This document shows positions 22,401 through 32,754 of a stretch of DNA of 64,000 nt, piece after piece. Numbering within the stretch: the first letter of the stretch is position 1; each line of letters begins with the position of its first letter. Position numbers and translations under genes: made by a program. This stretch comes from Azolla caroliniana (Eukaryota; Polypodiophyta). A model generated the notes under the pieces. The model saw nothing but the letters and a program-made list of their open reading frames with translations, did no database searches and was not told where the DNA came from. The stretch covers positions 13,578,001-13,642,000 of the forward strand of contig JBHGNT010000010.1 of NCBI GenBank assembly GCA_043228905.1, given 5' to 3'.

Positions 22401-23308
22401 CATTACGTACTGAGTATGCTCTTCAAATTCGGGATGGCAGACTGTAAGTCTGTCTCGATTCCTCTGGATAGAATAGTCAAGCTTCGCCTCGACTCCAGCA
22501 AGGTATGCGACCCGACGAGGTTCCGACAGATCGTATGAAGCCTTATATACTTGACCATCACTCGACCAGATCTCAACTACCTGGTTGGGGTGATTAGTCA
22601 ATTCATGGCATGACCTACCGAGGAGCACCTTCAATCTACGCAACGCGTACTGCGGTATGTAAGCGGGACTAAGGATCGGGGGCTACTATATCGGGCTGAT
22701 ACCGTCTCACAGTTGGTCGGTTACACCGATGCTGATTGGGCCGGAAACATCATCGATCCACGTCCGGTTTCGCGTTCTCTCTCGGGAATGTCGCGATCGC
22801 GTGGAGTAGCAAGAAGCAGCTGACAGTTGCGCTGTTCAGCACCGAGGCCGAGTATAGAGGAGCGGCTTTCGCGACATGTGAAGCCATATGGTTGAAGCGG
22901 CTACTTAAGGATCTGCAGGTGGAGGTGTCCGATCCAATGACTATCGACTGCGACAACCTCAACACCATCCAGCTCCTCAAGAACCCCGTCTTCCACGCCT
23001 GGACTAAGCACATTGAGGTGCACTACCATTTCGTCCGTGAGCGTGTTCTCTCCGGTGAAGTCGAACTTCAATATGTTCCGACGGATCGGCAGACCGCCGA
23101 CATCTTCACCAAGCCTCTTGGTCTGGACAAGTTGCAACAATTCTCGGGTGCGCTTGGGTTGCATCACCTCGACGTGCCGAACTTGAGGGGGAGAGATGCC
23201 CCGAATGACCACGGAAGGGGGAGAGAAAACCGCGACGTTGAGTCGGATGATGAATTGGATTTCGGATTGGCTGAAGAAGCCGAGGGCGGATCCCCGGAAG
23301 AGTCTTAA
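19424..23308 (+). pseudogene. Decayed copia gag-pol of C2
   Basis: Gag starts at ATG 19424 (MDRGMASSLPTEKLD). It stops at 19913; at about 19930 the sequence jumps to just before the protease, so the gag C-terminus and its zinc knuckle are deleted. Protease DSGASNHM is present near 20000. The integrase zinc region has H, H and C but the last Cys is Tyr (CEAYELGKQ), as in C1. A stop lies at 20549. The core has D near 20575, D (RSDGGKE) near 20763 and E (GVAERKNRS) near 20870. Frameshifts occur near 21080 and 21800. RT keeps YVDD near 22240 with stops near 22038, 22398, 22536 and 22610. RNase H is open from 22736 and ends at a TAA at 23306-23308. Confidence 0.9.
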
Positions 23309-23710
23309 AGCGAACATAAGGGGAGTAGTCGAAAGGAAGAGCCGAAACCAACCAAGCGTGGGCGAGACAACGCTATCAAGGGCGAGAAAACCGAAGACGA
23401 GTTGGCAACAATCAACTCGAACGAGAGCGAAAACCGATTGGAGGAAGCTGAGTCGGTTCAGGTGTTTGATTCGGATATGCTGAATCAACTAAGGCTCAAG
23501 CGGAAGAGAGGGCTACAGAAGAGGCGCCAACACCGCAACAACAAGGAAGCTGAGAAGGGCCGTGTGAGCAGACAAGCCGACCGAAAGGGTCGAGGCGCGC
23601 AGAATCGAACAGGTCGAGTAGCACAAGCAAGCCGTGGAGCCAGGAGGAACCAGAACGTAGATCCGGAAGAGCGGATGGAACCTCAAGTTGAGCTTGAGGG
23701 GGAGTGTTGA
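23309..23710 (+). pseudogene. Basic C-terminal extension of C2 pol
   Basis: The RNase H frame stays open for 133 codons after its single TAA and ends at a TGA formed by bases 23708-23710, inside the TGTTGA that starts the 3' LTR. The region is acidic first (ENRLEEAESVQVFDSD), then strongly basic (RKRGLQKRRQHRNNK). A diverged, shortened counterpart lies next to the C3 LTR at 27194-27384. Function unknown; nucleic-acid binding or nuclear targeting would fit the charge, but this is inference. Confidence 0.65.
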
Positions 23711-24581
23711 GATACAAACTCAACATTGTCCGGATCGGCTATTCAAACTGAGAACTTGATTAGTTGGGACCAATCGGTAAGGCCGGACCGGTGTGTAAAA
23801 CGGATACGCAAACTGGTGCGTAACGAGAGGCCGTATCGTGTTAACTCTTAGGGCCGGACAATGGCCTAACACAGGGTGTCTACGGAAGACACTTCACCAA
23901 AGGGTGTTACGGCAACCGGATTAGGCTCAACGCTTACTCCGACTTAATTAAGTTACTAAGCATGATCGTCTTTCATAATCACACGCGTAAGATATAACAA
24001 TTAAGACAGAACGACAATTAACACAGAGAGATAACAACGCTAAGCTTTCATTAATTAACCGCTATTGATTACATTGTATCCGGGCCTTTAAATAGGTTTC
24101 CGGTCTGTATTACAAAACGGTGCCATCCGCACCTGTTTGGGATCGGTCCGGATCCGGAACGGCATACCTATTCCGGTCCGTCCGTCCACACTCATAGCTT
24201 AATTAAAACCACATTCCTATTACTTAAATAACTCTCCGTTTCCCACTCTGGACTCCTTTGCCGTCCGGTAACATATCGGTGCGCAAACCGAAAGGCCGTT
24301 AGAGAGATATTCCTCATAAGGAATAGTTTTGGGAGTAAGTGTCGAGGTTCATTTATGAGCAGTCAAGTACTGTTAGTACTTGTGTCAGCGCATTGTTAGG
24401 GCTTGTATAAAAGGTGCTCGCTGAGCACGATGTAAGTACAGAGTTAGTATTTTTTGAATTGAATTTCTTGTGTGTTCTCTCTCTGTCTCTCCCGCGTACT
24501 GTGCATACTCAAGCTCTCCATTAAACTTGCGTATTTTCTGTGTGTTTGGTTTTCTATTGCTTCCGCACATGATCTTTTACA
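23705..24581 (+). repeat. 3' LTR of C2, split by a solo LTR
   Basis: LTR bases 23705-23838 and 24279-24581 join across one copy of TATCG to give 437 bases, equal to the 5' LTR. Confidence 0.93.
23839..24273 (-). mobile_element. Solo LTR (435 bp) of another retrotransposon
   Basis: Starts TGTTAACTC and ends CCGGTAACA, so the ends are inverted TGTTA/TAACA. It is flanked by perfect 5-bp duplications TATCG (23834-23838 and 24274-24278). On the minus strand CCTATTTAAAGG looks like a TATA region, which suggests minus orientation. No coding capacity. Typical result of LTR-LTR recombination deleting the internal part. Confidence 0.88.
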
Positions 24582-24587
24582 AACACC

Positions 24588-26810
24588 ATGAATACTGAAA
24601 TGGGGAGCGCTCTTCCTAGTGAGATGTTGAACCGAAACAACTTCGCATCTTGGGAGTACAAGATGCACCAATACCTTGTCGGTCAAGGTTATTGGAGGTA
24701 CATCAAAGGAGCACTAGAAAATCGACCCGACCCAAAGGACGACGACTACGCAAGATGGGAGCAAGCGGCAAGTCGAGTAATGTATTGCTTGGAGACATTA
24801 GTTCATGAACACATGCTCGACTATATTCGAGAAGCCAAGATGTCAAAGGAAGCATGGGAGAATCTACGAAATATTTTCACCACCAACACAACTGTAAGAA
24901 AACTTCAACTCCGCCAAGAGTTGAACAACATCCAACAAAGGGATATGTCCATCATGAGCTATACCTTGAAGATCAAGGAGCTTTGTGACTCGCTCGGCTC
25001 GATAAGTGTCAATGTGGACAATGATGAGATGGTGCAAATAAGCCTCGGTGGCCTTGCACCACGGTTCGGTGTGATGAGAATTGCCGTCCTAACAAGGAGA
25101 ATCCTCCCTCTTTCTTCGATCTTCAATCCATGTTATTGATTGAAGAAAATCATGTTCTAACAAGGAGCAACACCTCGGAAGGCCACATGATCTACACACA
25201 TTCGAATGGAGGAAGAGGCCGATTCGGCCAAGGACGAGGTGGACGAGTTCCGACTTACGACAACAACTCCCAATTTCGGCAACAAGACGGAAGCCATTGA
25301 GGAACCTTCGGAAGAAGGGGGAGATTCCATCCTGGTTCGAGCCAACAAACCTCGATCGAATGTGAATATTGCGGAAAAATTGGGCACAATAAAGAAGAGT
25401 GCCGAAAGCAAGCCGACAACTCACAAATTACGCCGCCAACTCTGACTATGAAGACCATGGCGGAATGTTCGTGATGAGACATAAAGCAAATTCTATGTCA
25501 GTCTCTACTTCAACTATACCTCCAATCCAGAAGATGTATGGTTCGTCAACTCCGGTGCCTTGAACCATATGACGTCCCTTCAAGAATGGTTCTAAGACTT
25601 ACGAGAGTCGGACTGACCCGGTTATGTCGAGACCGGAGATGACACCACTCATCTGATTCGGCATGTCGGCACTGTCCCATTCGGGAAAGACGACAAACAA
25701 ACTTGCATAAAAAATGTCTTACATGTACCCACCATATTGAAGAATTTGGTCTCGGTCGGCCAAATTGTGGAGCAAGGGATGCAAGTTTGATTCAACCAAG
25801 GTGGTTGCTTCATCAAGAAGGAAGGCCGACTACTTGCTCGTGGTCGAAGGGAAGGCCGAATGTTTATCCTCGAAGCGAATGAGATAAAATCAGCCATGTT
25901 TGCAAAAGACCTCAAATCCGACACCGACATAGAGCTATGGCATTAAAGAATTGGCCATATCAATCTCAACAAACTCAACAAACTCAAGGTGATGCAATCG
26001 AAAGGAGTCGTCATCGGGCTCCCGACCTTCAAAGAGAAAGAGATTGAAGGGGTATGTGAAGATTGCCAATTCGGCAAGCAACATCGGCATCCGTTCGCGA
26101 AAGATTGGAACATGAGCAAAGGCCTATTGAATGTAGTCCACTCGGATGTGTGGGGACCGGCACAGACGGCCACAGTCGGAGGATGTCAGTACTATGTTAC
26201 CTTCATCAACGTCTTCTCTAGATACACATGGATCTTCCCATGAGGATGAAGAGCGAAGTGTTTACACACTTCCAAATATTCAAAAGTGAAGTCAAGAAGA
26301 CAACTAGTTGCCATGTATGATGTCTTCGGTCGGACGGAGGACAGTAATACTTCTCCGATGCGTTCACGACATACCTTCGACAAGAAGGAATTCAGCGAGA
26401 ATTCACTTGCTGACAAACACCGCAACAAAATGGTGTAGCCAAACGCAAGAATCGGCACATCCTCGAAGTAGCAAGGTCCATGCTAAATGAGAAGCATATG
26501 CCCAAGTCATATTGGGTAGAAGCTGCAAATACTGTTGTCTACCTCATGAACTGGTGCACAACATCCAGAGTGTATGAGGTCACCCCGCACGAGAAATACT
26601 ATGGGAAGAAGCTGGATCTATCCCTTATAAGGATATTCGGCTCTATTGCATATGTGAACATTCCCGATGAGAAGCGACAGAAGCTTGACCCAAAATCAGA
26701 GAAGTGCATCCTCGTGGGGTACTCATTTGAGCAAAAGGGGTACAAGTGCTTCAACCCCTCTACTCGGAAGGCTCTTATAAGTCAGGATGTCGTCTCTGAC
26801 GAATTGACCT
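24588..26810 (+). pseudogene. Copia D1 gag, protease and integrase (first half)
   Basis: Gag starts at ATG 24588 (MNTEMGSALPSEMLNRNNFA) and is open to 25136, then frameshifts into the C-terminal part with an intact knuckle CEYCGKIGHNKEEC near 25357. Protease reads N-S-G in place of D-S-G near 25545. The zinc region follows near 25935-26080 (CEDCQFGKQ), then the integrase core with several stops and frameshifts (26240-26480), and an open end from 26480. The frame breaks at 26810 against the C3 LTR and resumes exactly in the reversed segment ending at 37277. Confidence 0.88.
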
Positions 26811-27193
26811 TGTGAAACATGATGTACGGAAGCTATATGACACACAGAATACCAACAAGAGGAAACAACAGGTTTAATGGAGATCTTAAGACACGATGTA
26901 CGCGGGAGAGACAAAGAGAGAAAATAACACACCGAAGAAACTGAATTCAAAATAATGTGTAAAACTTTGTACATAGGATGTGCTTAGAGGACACTTTTAT
27001 ACAAGTCCATACGAACTGACAAAAGTACTGACACATACTTCAATGCTCATAACTGATCTCCTACATTAACTCCCAAATATATTCCCTTGCGGAATATCTA
27101 TTCAATGGCCTCCCGGTTTCCGCACCGATCTGGCCTCTTGTTGCGCACCGGTTTAGGCACCGGTCCGGCCAATGTTGAGCTTGTATCTCAACA
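26811..27193 (-). repeat. 3' LTR of copia C3 (383 bp)
   Basis: Reverse complement starts TGTTGAGATACAAGCTC and ends GTTTCACA. Same length as 37278-37660, with about 30-35 differences by eye. TATAAAAGTG promoter near 26980-26990 on the minus strand. Left flank GACCT (26806-26810). Confidence 0.93.
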
Positions 27194-27384
27194 CTCTCCC
27201 TCAAGCTCAATTGGAGGCTCTTCTGCTCCTTCGCTCTAATTTCTCTTGACTTTATGCCTCACTTGCGCTCCTTGACCCGTTTGATTCCGTGCACCTCGAC
27301 CCTTACAGCCGACTTGTCTACTCGTGCGGCCTTTTCTAGCTCCCTTGCTATCACAGTGTTGGCGCTTCTTTTTCTAGACCAAGG
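27194..27384 (-). pseudogene. C3 pol C-terminal tail remnant
   Basis: On the minus strand this is a shortened counterpart of the basic tail of C2 (shared DNA words around GAAGCGCCAACAC and AAGGGTCGAGG), ending in AGCTTGAGGGAGAG before the LTR. It carries a stop. The part between RNase H and this tail is missing. A2 inserted at 27384. Confidence 0.7.
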
Positions 27385-28008
27385 TGTAAGGAATAGGCCC
27401 TTCTATCCACCTTCTTATCTCGGCCACAACCGATTAATCGCGGATCAATGGAGCAGAAAATAGGAAACACACGTAGAAACAAAACGAAGAAACGCGAGTA
27501 CACAAGGATTAACGTGGAAAACCCTAAACGGGGAAAAACCACGGGAGTACAAGACTCCAAACAACACTATACAGAGAAGTATACAATGACGAGCTCCAAG
27601 GCGACGACCTTGAGCTCGCTGTCCTCGCCACAGGCGGCGGAAATACACAGAGGCGTCTACCTCTTTCTCTCTCGCGCTCTCTCTCTTTCTCTCTCTCACG
27701 GCTGCTCTCTCTTCACTCCTCTAAAGTGGAAAAACAGAAAAAAAAATGAGAAGCAACAGAAAAACTGTTTGCCCTAAGTCATATTTATACTTATATGACT
27801 TTGGGCTATTTACAACTATAGCCTCAGGGGGCTCGTAGCGAACATATTCACGGATATGTCCCTGCATCCGGATCGCTCTCCGGGTACATTCGTCATCCGG
27901 CACCGAAGCCGGGGTCTTCGTCATCCGGATCCGAAACCGAAACCGGGCTTGTCGGCATTCATCTCCGATATCCGACCATCCCATCCGAAAGGGACCGAAA
28001 TCCCAACA
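27385..28008 (-). repeat. 3' LTR of A2 (624 bp)
   Basis: Minus-strand TGTTGGGATTTCGG at 28008 to CTTACA at 27385. TATA box TATAAATA at 27782-27789 (minus). Polypurine tract lies at 28009-28018. Confidence 0.95.
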
Positions 28009-28018
28009 AACTCCCCCT

Positions 28019-31000
28019 TCACTTCGGCATGGGATGTCTTTCCAATCCGATCCTCTTCCGGCATGCTTCCAGCTTGTCGGGTGTGAGCACCTTGGTCAGC
28101 ATATCCGACCCGTTCTCGTCGGTGTGGATCTTCGTCAGCACGAACTCCTTGTCTTCTATCCTTTCCCGGATCCAGTGATATCTTCGCTGGATGTGCTTCG
28201 TCCGGGAGTGATAGGCTGCGTTCTTCGCAAGGTGGATGGCACTCTGACTGTCGCAGTAGAGTCGGTACTCCTCTTGCCGGATACCGAGCTCTCTAATGAA
28301 GTCCTTCATCCATATTATTTCCTTGCCGGCTTCAACAGCCGCCATGTACTCCGCCTCCGTGGTTGACAACGCAACCGTCTTCTGCAGCCTCGACTGCCAC
28401 GAAACAGCTCCCCCTGCATACGTCATCACATACCCTGATGTGGACCGGCTGGTATCTGCATCAGCCGACATATCAGAATCAGTAAAGCCTTCGAGTTCGG
28501 GCTTACCGGAGCCGAATCGGAGGCACACGTTTGCCGTGCCCTTCAGGTATCGGAGTATCCACTTGACCGCGTTCCAGTGCTCTTTGCCGGGATTGCTCAT
28601 GTACCGGCTCACCACTCCGACTGCATATCCTATGTCCGGTCTCGTACACACCATGGCGTACATCAAGCTCCCGACGGCTGAGGCATACGGCACTTCCATC
28701 ATATCCTCCTTTTCAGCCTTTGTCTTGGGACTTTGCTTGCTGGTCAGCTTGCAGTTTGCAGGGAGGGTCGATCCGACCGGTCTTGCTTCCCACATGTTGA
28801 ACCGGTGAAGCACCTTCGTCACGTACTTCTCCTGTGACAGCCACAACTGCTTCTTCTTCCTGTCCCGGATGATGTGCATCCCTAGTATTTGCCTCGCCGG
28901 ACCCAGGTCCTTCATTGAGAAGGTTCGGTGAAGAGCCTTCTTCAGCATCCGTATCTTGACCTGGTCCCGTCCGACGATCAACATGTCGTCCACGTACAGG
29001 AGGAGTATTAGGGAGTCTCCTCCTTCGAACTTCTTCACAAACACGCAGTGGTCGGACTGCGTTTTGAGGTACCCTTCGTCGGTCATGAAGGAGTCGAACT
29101 TCCGGTACCATTGCCGGGGAGCCTGCTTCAGTCCGTAAAGGCTCTTCTTCAATCGGCATACCAGGTGCTCCTTCCCTTTCTTCTCGAATCCTTCCGGTTG
29201 CTGCATGTAGATCTCTTCATCGAGGTCACCGTGAAGGAATGCCGTCTTCACGTCCATCTGTTCTACCTCGAGGTCCATGCTTGCCGCTATGCTCAGCACC
29301 GTCCGGATGGAGGTCATCTTCACTACCGGGGCAAATATCTCGTCGAAGTCGACGCCCTTCTTCTGCTGAAACCCCTTCACCACGATCCTGGCTTTGTATC
29401 TCGGGGGGTTTCCGGCATCTCCCGGTTTCAGCTTGAACACCCACTTGTTTCGCAGTGCCCGCTTTCCTTTCGGCAACTCCACAAGTTCATATGTGTGGTT
29501 CTCATGCAGGGAATCCATCTCGTCCTGCATGGCACTCAACCACCTGCGGCTCTGGGTGTCATGCTTTGCTTCTTCAAAGCTCTCCGGCTCCCCCTCGTCG
29601 GTTAGCAACACGTGCTCTGGTTCCGGAAATCTCCGGGGGGCCCTTCTCTCTCTTAGAGGGTATCTCCGTTCCGGAGCTTCGGTAACCGGTTCTTCCGATT
29701 CTTCTTCTTCATCCGAATCCATTTCGGGATCGGGGCCGGTTCCGGTATCATTTTCATCTTCTTCGGCCGGTTCTGTTTCTTCACCGTCTTCGGCCGGATC
29801 CTCGAGTGTTAACCGGTCCCTTGCCGGTCGGGACTGCTCCTCGTAGAGTTGATCCTCACCGATCGACTTGGAGCTCTTCATCTTCTTCTCCGACTCCCAG
29901 TCGGCGAGTGTCTTGTCCTCCATGAAGATGATGTCTCGACTCCTGAATATCTTCTTGTCGACCGGGTCCCATACTCGGTAGCCGAACTCGTCGTCGCCGT
30001 AACCGAGGAATATGCATGGCCGGGTCTTAGGATCTAGCTTTCCTCTCCGGTCCTTTGCCACATGCACGTATGCGAGACACCCGAACACCTTCAGATGCCG
30101 GTAGGACACTTCCTTACCGGTCCACACTCTCTGCGGCGTGTCTCCGTCCAAAGGAACTGAGGGTGATCTGTTTATCACATATGTCGCCGTCGACATTGCC
30201 TCAGCCCAAAACCCCTTGGGTAATTTCGCATGCGCCAGCATACTCCGGACCCGCTCCATTATGGTCCGGTTCATCCTCTCGGCCAGCCCGTTCAGTTCCG
30301 GCGTCTTCGGCACAGTAAACTCGAGCCGGATTCCCTTCGAGCGACAGTACTCCTGGAACTGCCCCCGGTATTCCCCTCCGTTATCCGCTCGTATCGCTTT
30401 CAGCTTCTTGCCGGATTCTCTTTCCACTCTCGCATGGAGTTCTTTGAAGACGGACAACACTTGGTCCTTTGTCTTCATCGGTGCCGTCCACAGTTTTCGG
30501 CTATGATCATCGATGAATGTTACGAAGTACTGGGCTCCGCCATGTGACTTCGTTTCTACCTGACACACGTCAGTGTGCACCAACTCCAATGGTGCGCTAC
30601 GTCTCGTCGGTGGCCTTGAGTGGAAGGAGGTTCGGTTCTGCTTACCGGCCAGGCAATCGGTGCACTTCTCCAGGTGCACGTGCTTCACTGGGATGAGGTT
30701 GTCTTCTGCAAGCCTCTTCATCCCCTTCTCACTCATGTGGCACAGTCTTTTGTGCCACAGCTCACCGGCAGTGTCGGCTGCCACATTCAGCTCTTCCGGA
30801 CATAACCGGGCATTCATCAGGTACAGTGTGTTGACCTTCCGGGCCCGAACCACTATCAAGCTCCCCTTGCTGAACTTCATGACACCGTTCCGGATGCTAC
30901 CCGTGTAGCCTTCATCATCTAGCCTCCCGGCCGAAATCAGGTTCAATCGGACCTCCGGAACGTGTCGGACATCTTTCAGCAGCATTTTGCATCCGGTCGG

Positions 31001-32095
31001 GGTTGTCAACCACACGTCTCCTATGCCGGCAATCCGGCACGTACCTTCATTTCCCATCCGAACACAGCCATGCTCGCCGGCTGTGTAGGATGAGAAGTAT
31101 CTTCTCTCCGGGGTCAGGTGGAACGATGCTCCGGAATCGACCACCCAGGTCGTCTCATCGCCGGCAACGTTTAGCTCACCTTCTTCGGTGATGAGCATGA
31201 TTTCTTCCTCACTTGCCGCGAGTGCCGTTGTTCCTTTCCGGTCTTGCCCTCGCCGATCCGAACCTCTCCGGTCCGTGGCTCCCCGGTATGCACCGTTTCT
31301 CTCCGGTGACTTCTTCGAGTCGGTGTCGTCGGCTCCGTTGTCTTTTCGGTAATGCCGACAATTCTTTCGGAAGTGCCCCGGCTTCCCACAGTGGAAGCAT
31401 GTGGGCCTTCCTCTTGACTGCGACCGGGTCCCCGACTTCTCCCGTCTTTGCGGACTCCGGTTCCATTGTCTTCCCCGATCCGATTCGGTAAACAGCATCT
31501 TCGGGTCGGAGGCCGGTTCCTTATCTCTCCGACGCGCTTCTTCATTCAGAATACTTGTCTTTACAGTTTGTAAGGACAAGTTATCTTCGGTGCACGAGGT
31601 GCTGAGAGTCACCACCAAGTTCTCCCAGCTTTCCGGCAATGTACACATCAGGATGATGGCTTGCATTGCATCCTCCAACGGGAACTTGATCGCCGCAAGC
31701 TGGTTCACGAATCCCATGAACGTGCTTACGTGTTCCACCATACTCTCGCCGTCCCGATACTTGAGATTCACAATCTTCCTCATCAGGGAGGTCCGGTTCA
31801 ACGCATTCTTCCTCTCATAGAGGCCAGACAGCTTCTTCCACATCTCGTATGCGTTGGTGTCGTTCGCCACATGTTGCAGGACGCTTACGTCGACATATTG
31901 TCGGATCGTCGCTACGGCTTTCCGGTTCAGGAGCTTCCACTCCGACTCAAGTACCCCCTTCGGTATTTCCGACCTGTCAATCGGTTCGTACAGGTCCCGA
32001 ACAATCAGAAGATCCTCCATCTTGATCTTCCAGTCGGCGTAATTCTGTGCATTCAGCACCATCATCATCGGCTGCCCGCTGCCGCCGCCTTCCAT
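28019..32095 (-). CDS. gag-pol: Intact copia Gag-Pol polyprotein (A2)
   Basis: 1358 codons without a break, from ATG at 32095 (MEGGGSGQPMMM) to TGA at 28019-28021. The frame is open further upstream into the LTR but those codons precede the primer site and are not part of the protein. Same domain order and residues as A1: CCHC knuckle CFHCGKPGHFRKNC, protease DSGA, integrase H-H-C-C and D-D-E, RT YVDD, RNase H TDSD/STTEAEY/DSQSA. The protein is very close to A1; differences cluster in the acidic linker between integrase and RT and in a few gag positions. Confidence 0.97.
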   Translation of the reverse strand: MEGGGSGQPMMMVLNAQNYADWKIKMEDLLIVRDLYEPIDRSEIPKGVLESEWKLLNRKAVATIRQYVDVSVLQHVANDTNAYEMWKKLSGLYERKNALNRTSLMRKIVNLKYRDGESMVEHVSTFMGFVNQLAAIKFPLEDAMQAIILMCTLPESWENLVVTLSTSCTEDNLSLQTVKTSILNEEARRRDKEPASDPKMLFTESDRGRQWNRSPQRREKSGTRSQSRGRPTCFHCGKPGHFRKNCRHYRKDNGADDTDSKKSPERNGAYRGATDRRGSDRRGQDRKGTTALAASEEEIMLITEEGELNVAGDETTWVVDSGASFHLTPERRYFSSYTAGEHGCVRMGNEGTCRIAGIGDVWLTTPTGCKMLLKDVRHVPEVRLNLISAGRLDDEGYTGSIRNGVMKFSKGSLIVVRARKVNTLYLMNARLCPEELNVAADTAGELWHKRLCHMSEKGMKRLAEDNLIPVKHVHLEKCTDCLAGKQNRTSFHSRPPTRRSAPLELVHTDVCQVETKSHGGAQYFVTFIDDHSRKLWTAPMKTKDQVLSVFKELHARVERESGKKLKAIRADNGGEYRGQFQEYCRSKGIRLEFTVPKTPELNGLAERMNRTIMERVRSMLAHAKLPKGFWAEAMSTATYVINRSPSVPLDGDTPQRVWTGKEVSYRHLKVFGCLAYVHVAKDRRGKLDPKTRPCIFLGYGDDEFGYRVWDPVDKKIFRSRDIIFMEDKTLADWESEKKMKSSKSIGEDQLYEEQSRPARDRLTLEDPAEDGEETEPAEEDENDTGTGPDPEMDSDEEEESEEPVTEAPERRYPLRERRAPRRFPEPEHVLLTDEGEPESFEEAKHDTQSRRWLSAMQDEMDSLHENHTYELVELPKGKRALRNKWVFKLKPGDAGNPPRYKARIVVKGFQQKKGVDFDEIFAPVVKMTSIRTVLSIAASMDLEVEQMDVKTAFLHGDLDEEIYMQQPEGFEKKGKEHLVCRLKKSLYGLKQAPRQWYRKFDSFMTDEGYLKTQSDHCVFVKKFEGGDSLILLLYVDDMLIVGRDQVKIRMLKKALHRTFSMKDLGPARQILGMHIIRDRKKKQLWLSQEKYVTKVLHRFNMWEARPVGSTLPANCKLTSKQSPKTKAEKEDMMEVPYASAVGSLMYAMVCTRPDIGYAVGVVSRYMSNPGKEHWNAVKWILRYLKGTANVCLRFGSGKPELEGFTDSDMSADADTSRSTSGYVMTYAGGAVSWQSRLQKTVALSTTEAEYMAAVEAGKEIIWMKDFIRELGIRQEEYRLYCDSQSAIHLAKNAAYHSRTKHIQRRYHWIRERIEDKEFVLTKIHTDENGSDMLTKVLTPDKLEACRKRIGLERHPMPK

Positions 32096-32109
32096 TTTCT
32101 GCAACAGTC

Positions 32110-32121
32110 GCTCTGATACCA
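32110..32121 (-). other. Primer binding site of A2
   Basis: Reverse complement TGGTATCAGAGC, spacer AAC, then the LTR. Confidence 0.93.
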
Positions 32122-32124
32122 GTT

Positions 32125-32749
32125 TGTAAGGAATAGGCCCTTCTATCCACCTTCTTATCTCGGCCACAACCGATTAATCGCGGATCAATGGAGCAGAAAA
32201 TAGGAAACACACGTAGAAACAAAACGAAGAAACGCGAGTACACAAGGATTAACGTGGAAAACCCTAAACGGGGAAAAACCACGGGAGTACAAGACTCCAA
32301 ACAACACTATACAGAGAAGTATACAATGACGAGCTCCAAGGCGACGACCTTGAGCTCGCTGTCCTCGCCACAGGCGGCGGAAATACACAGAGGCGTCTAC
32401 CTCTTTCTCTCTCGCGCTCTCTCTCTTTCTCTCTCTCACGGCTGCTCTCTCTTCACTCCTCTAAAGTGGAAAAACAGAAAAAAAAAATGAGGAGCAACAG
32501 AAAAACTGTTTGCCCTAAGTCATATTTATACTTATATGACTTTGGGCTATTTACAACTATAGCCTCAGGGGGCTCGTAGCGAACATATTCACGGATATGT
32601 CCCTGCATCCGGATCGCTCTCCGGGTACATTCGTCATCCGGCACCGAAGCCGGGGTCTTCGTCATCCGGATCCGAAACCGAAACCGGGCTTGTCGGCATT
32701 CATCTCCGATATCCGACCATCCCATCCGAAAGGGACCGAAATCCCAACA
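32125..32749 (-). repeat. 5' LTR of A2 (625 bp)
   Basis: Near-identical to 27385-28008. TATA box at 32523-32530 on the minus strand drives transcription leftward. Confidence 0.95.
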
Positions 32750-32754
32750 CAAGG

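Larger units (their letters stand above)
18904..24581 (+). mobile_element. Complete but decayed copia element C2
   Basis: Both LTRs are 437 bp once a nested solo LTR is removed from the right one. The target duplication AACAC is perfect at 18899-18903 and 24582-24586. C2 sits immediately upstream of the D1 gag start codon. LTRs differ mainly in the first 110 bases, so it is older than A1 or A2. Confidence 0.95.
27385..32749 (-). mobile_element. Complete, young copia element A2
   Basis: LTRs at 27385-28008 (3') and 32125-32749 (5') differ only by one base in an A run and one substitution (AGAAG/AGGAG). Perfect target duplication CAAGG at 27380-27384 and 32750-32754. Gag-pol is open end to end. 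It interrupts C3 just after RNase H (FTKSL). This is the best candidate in the window for a mobile, autonomous element. Confidence 0.97.

Noticed and set aside
23839-24273. MITE (DNA transposon) interpretation of the nested 435-bp insert
   Set aside because: Inverted ends are only 5 bases, ends are TG...CA, and the 5-bp duplication with a TATA-like signal fits a solo LTR better.
28034-32116. Many plus-strand ORFs of 60-185 codons opposite A2
   Set aside because: They are antisense shadows of the A2 gag-pol and have no independent support; the same shadows occur opposite A1.
32096-32167. Upstream extension of the A2 polyprotein into the LTR
   Set aside because: The added codons span the primer site and LTR end and use a non-ATG start; A1 shows the same ATG (MEGG) start.
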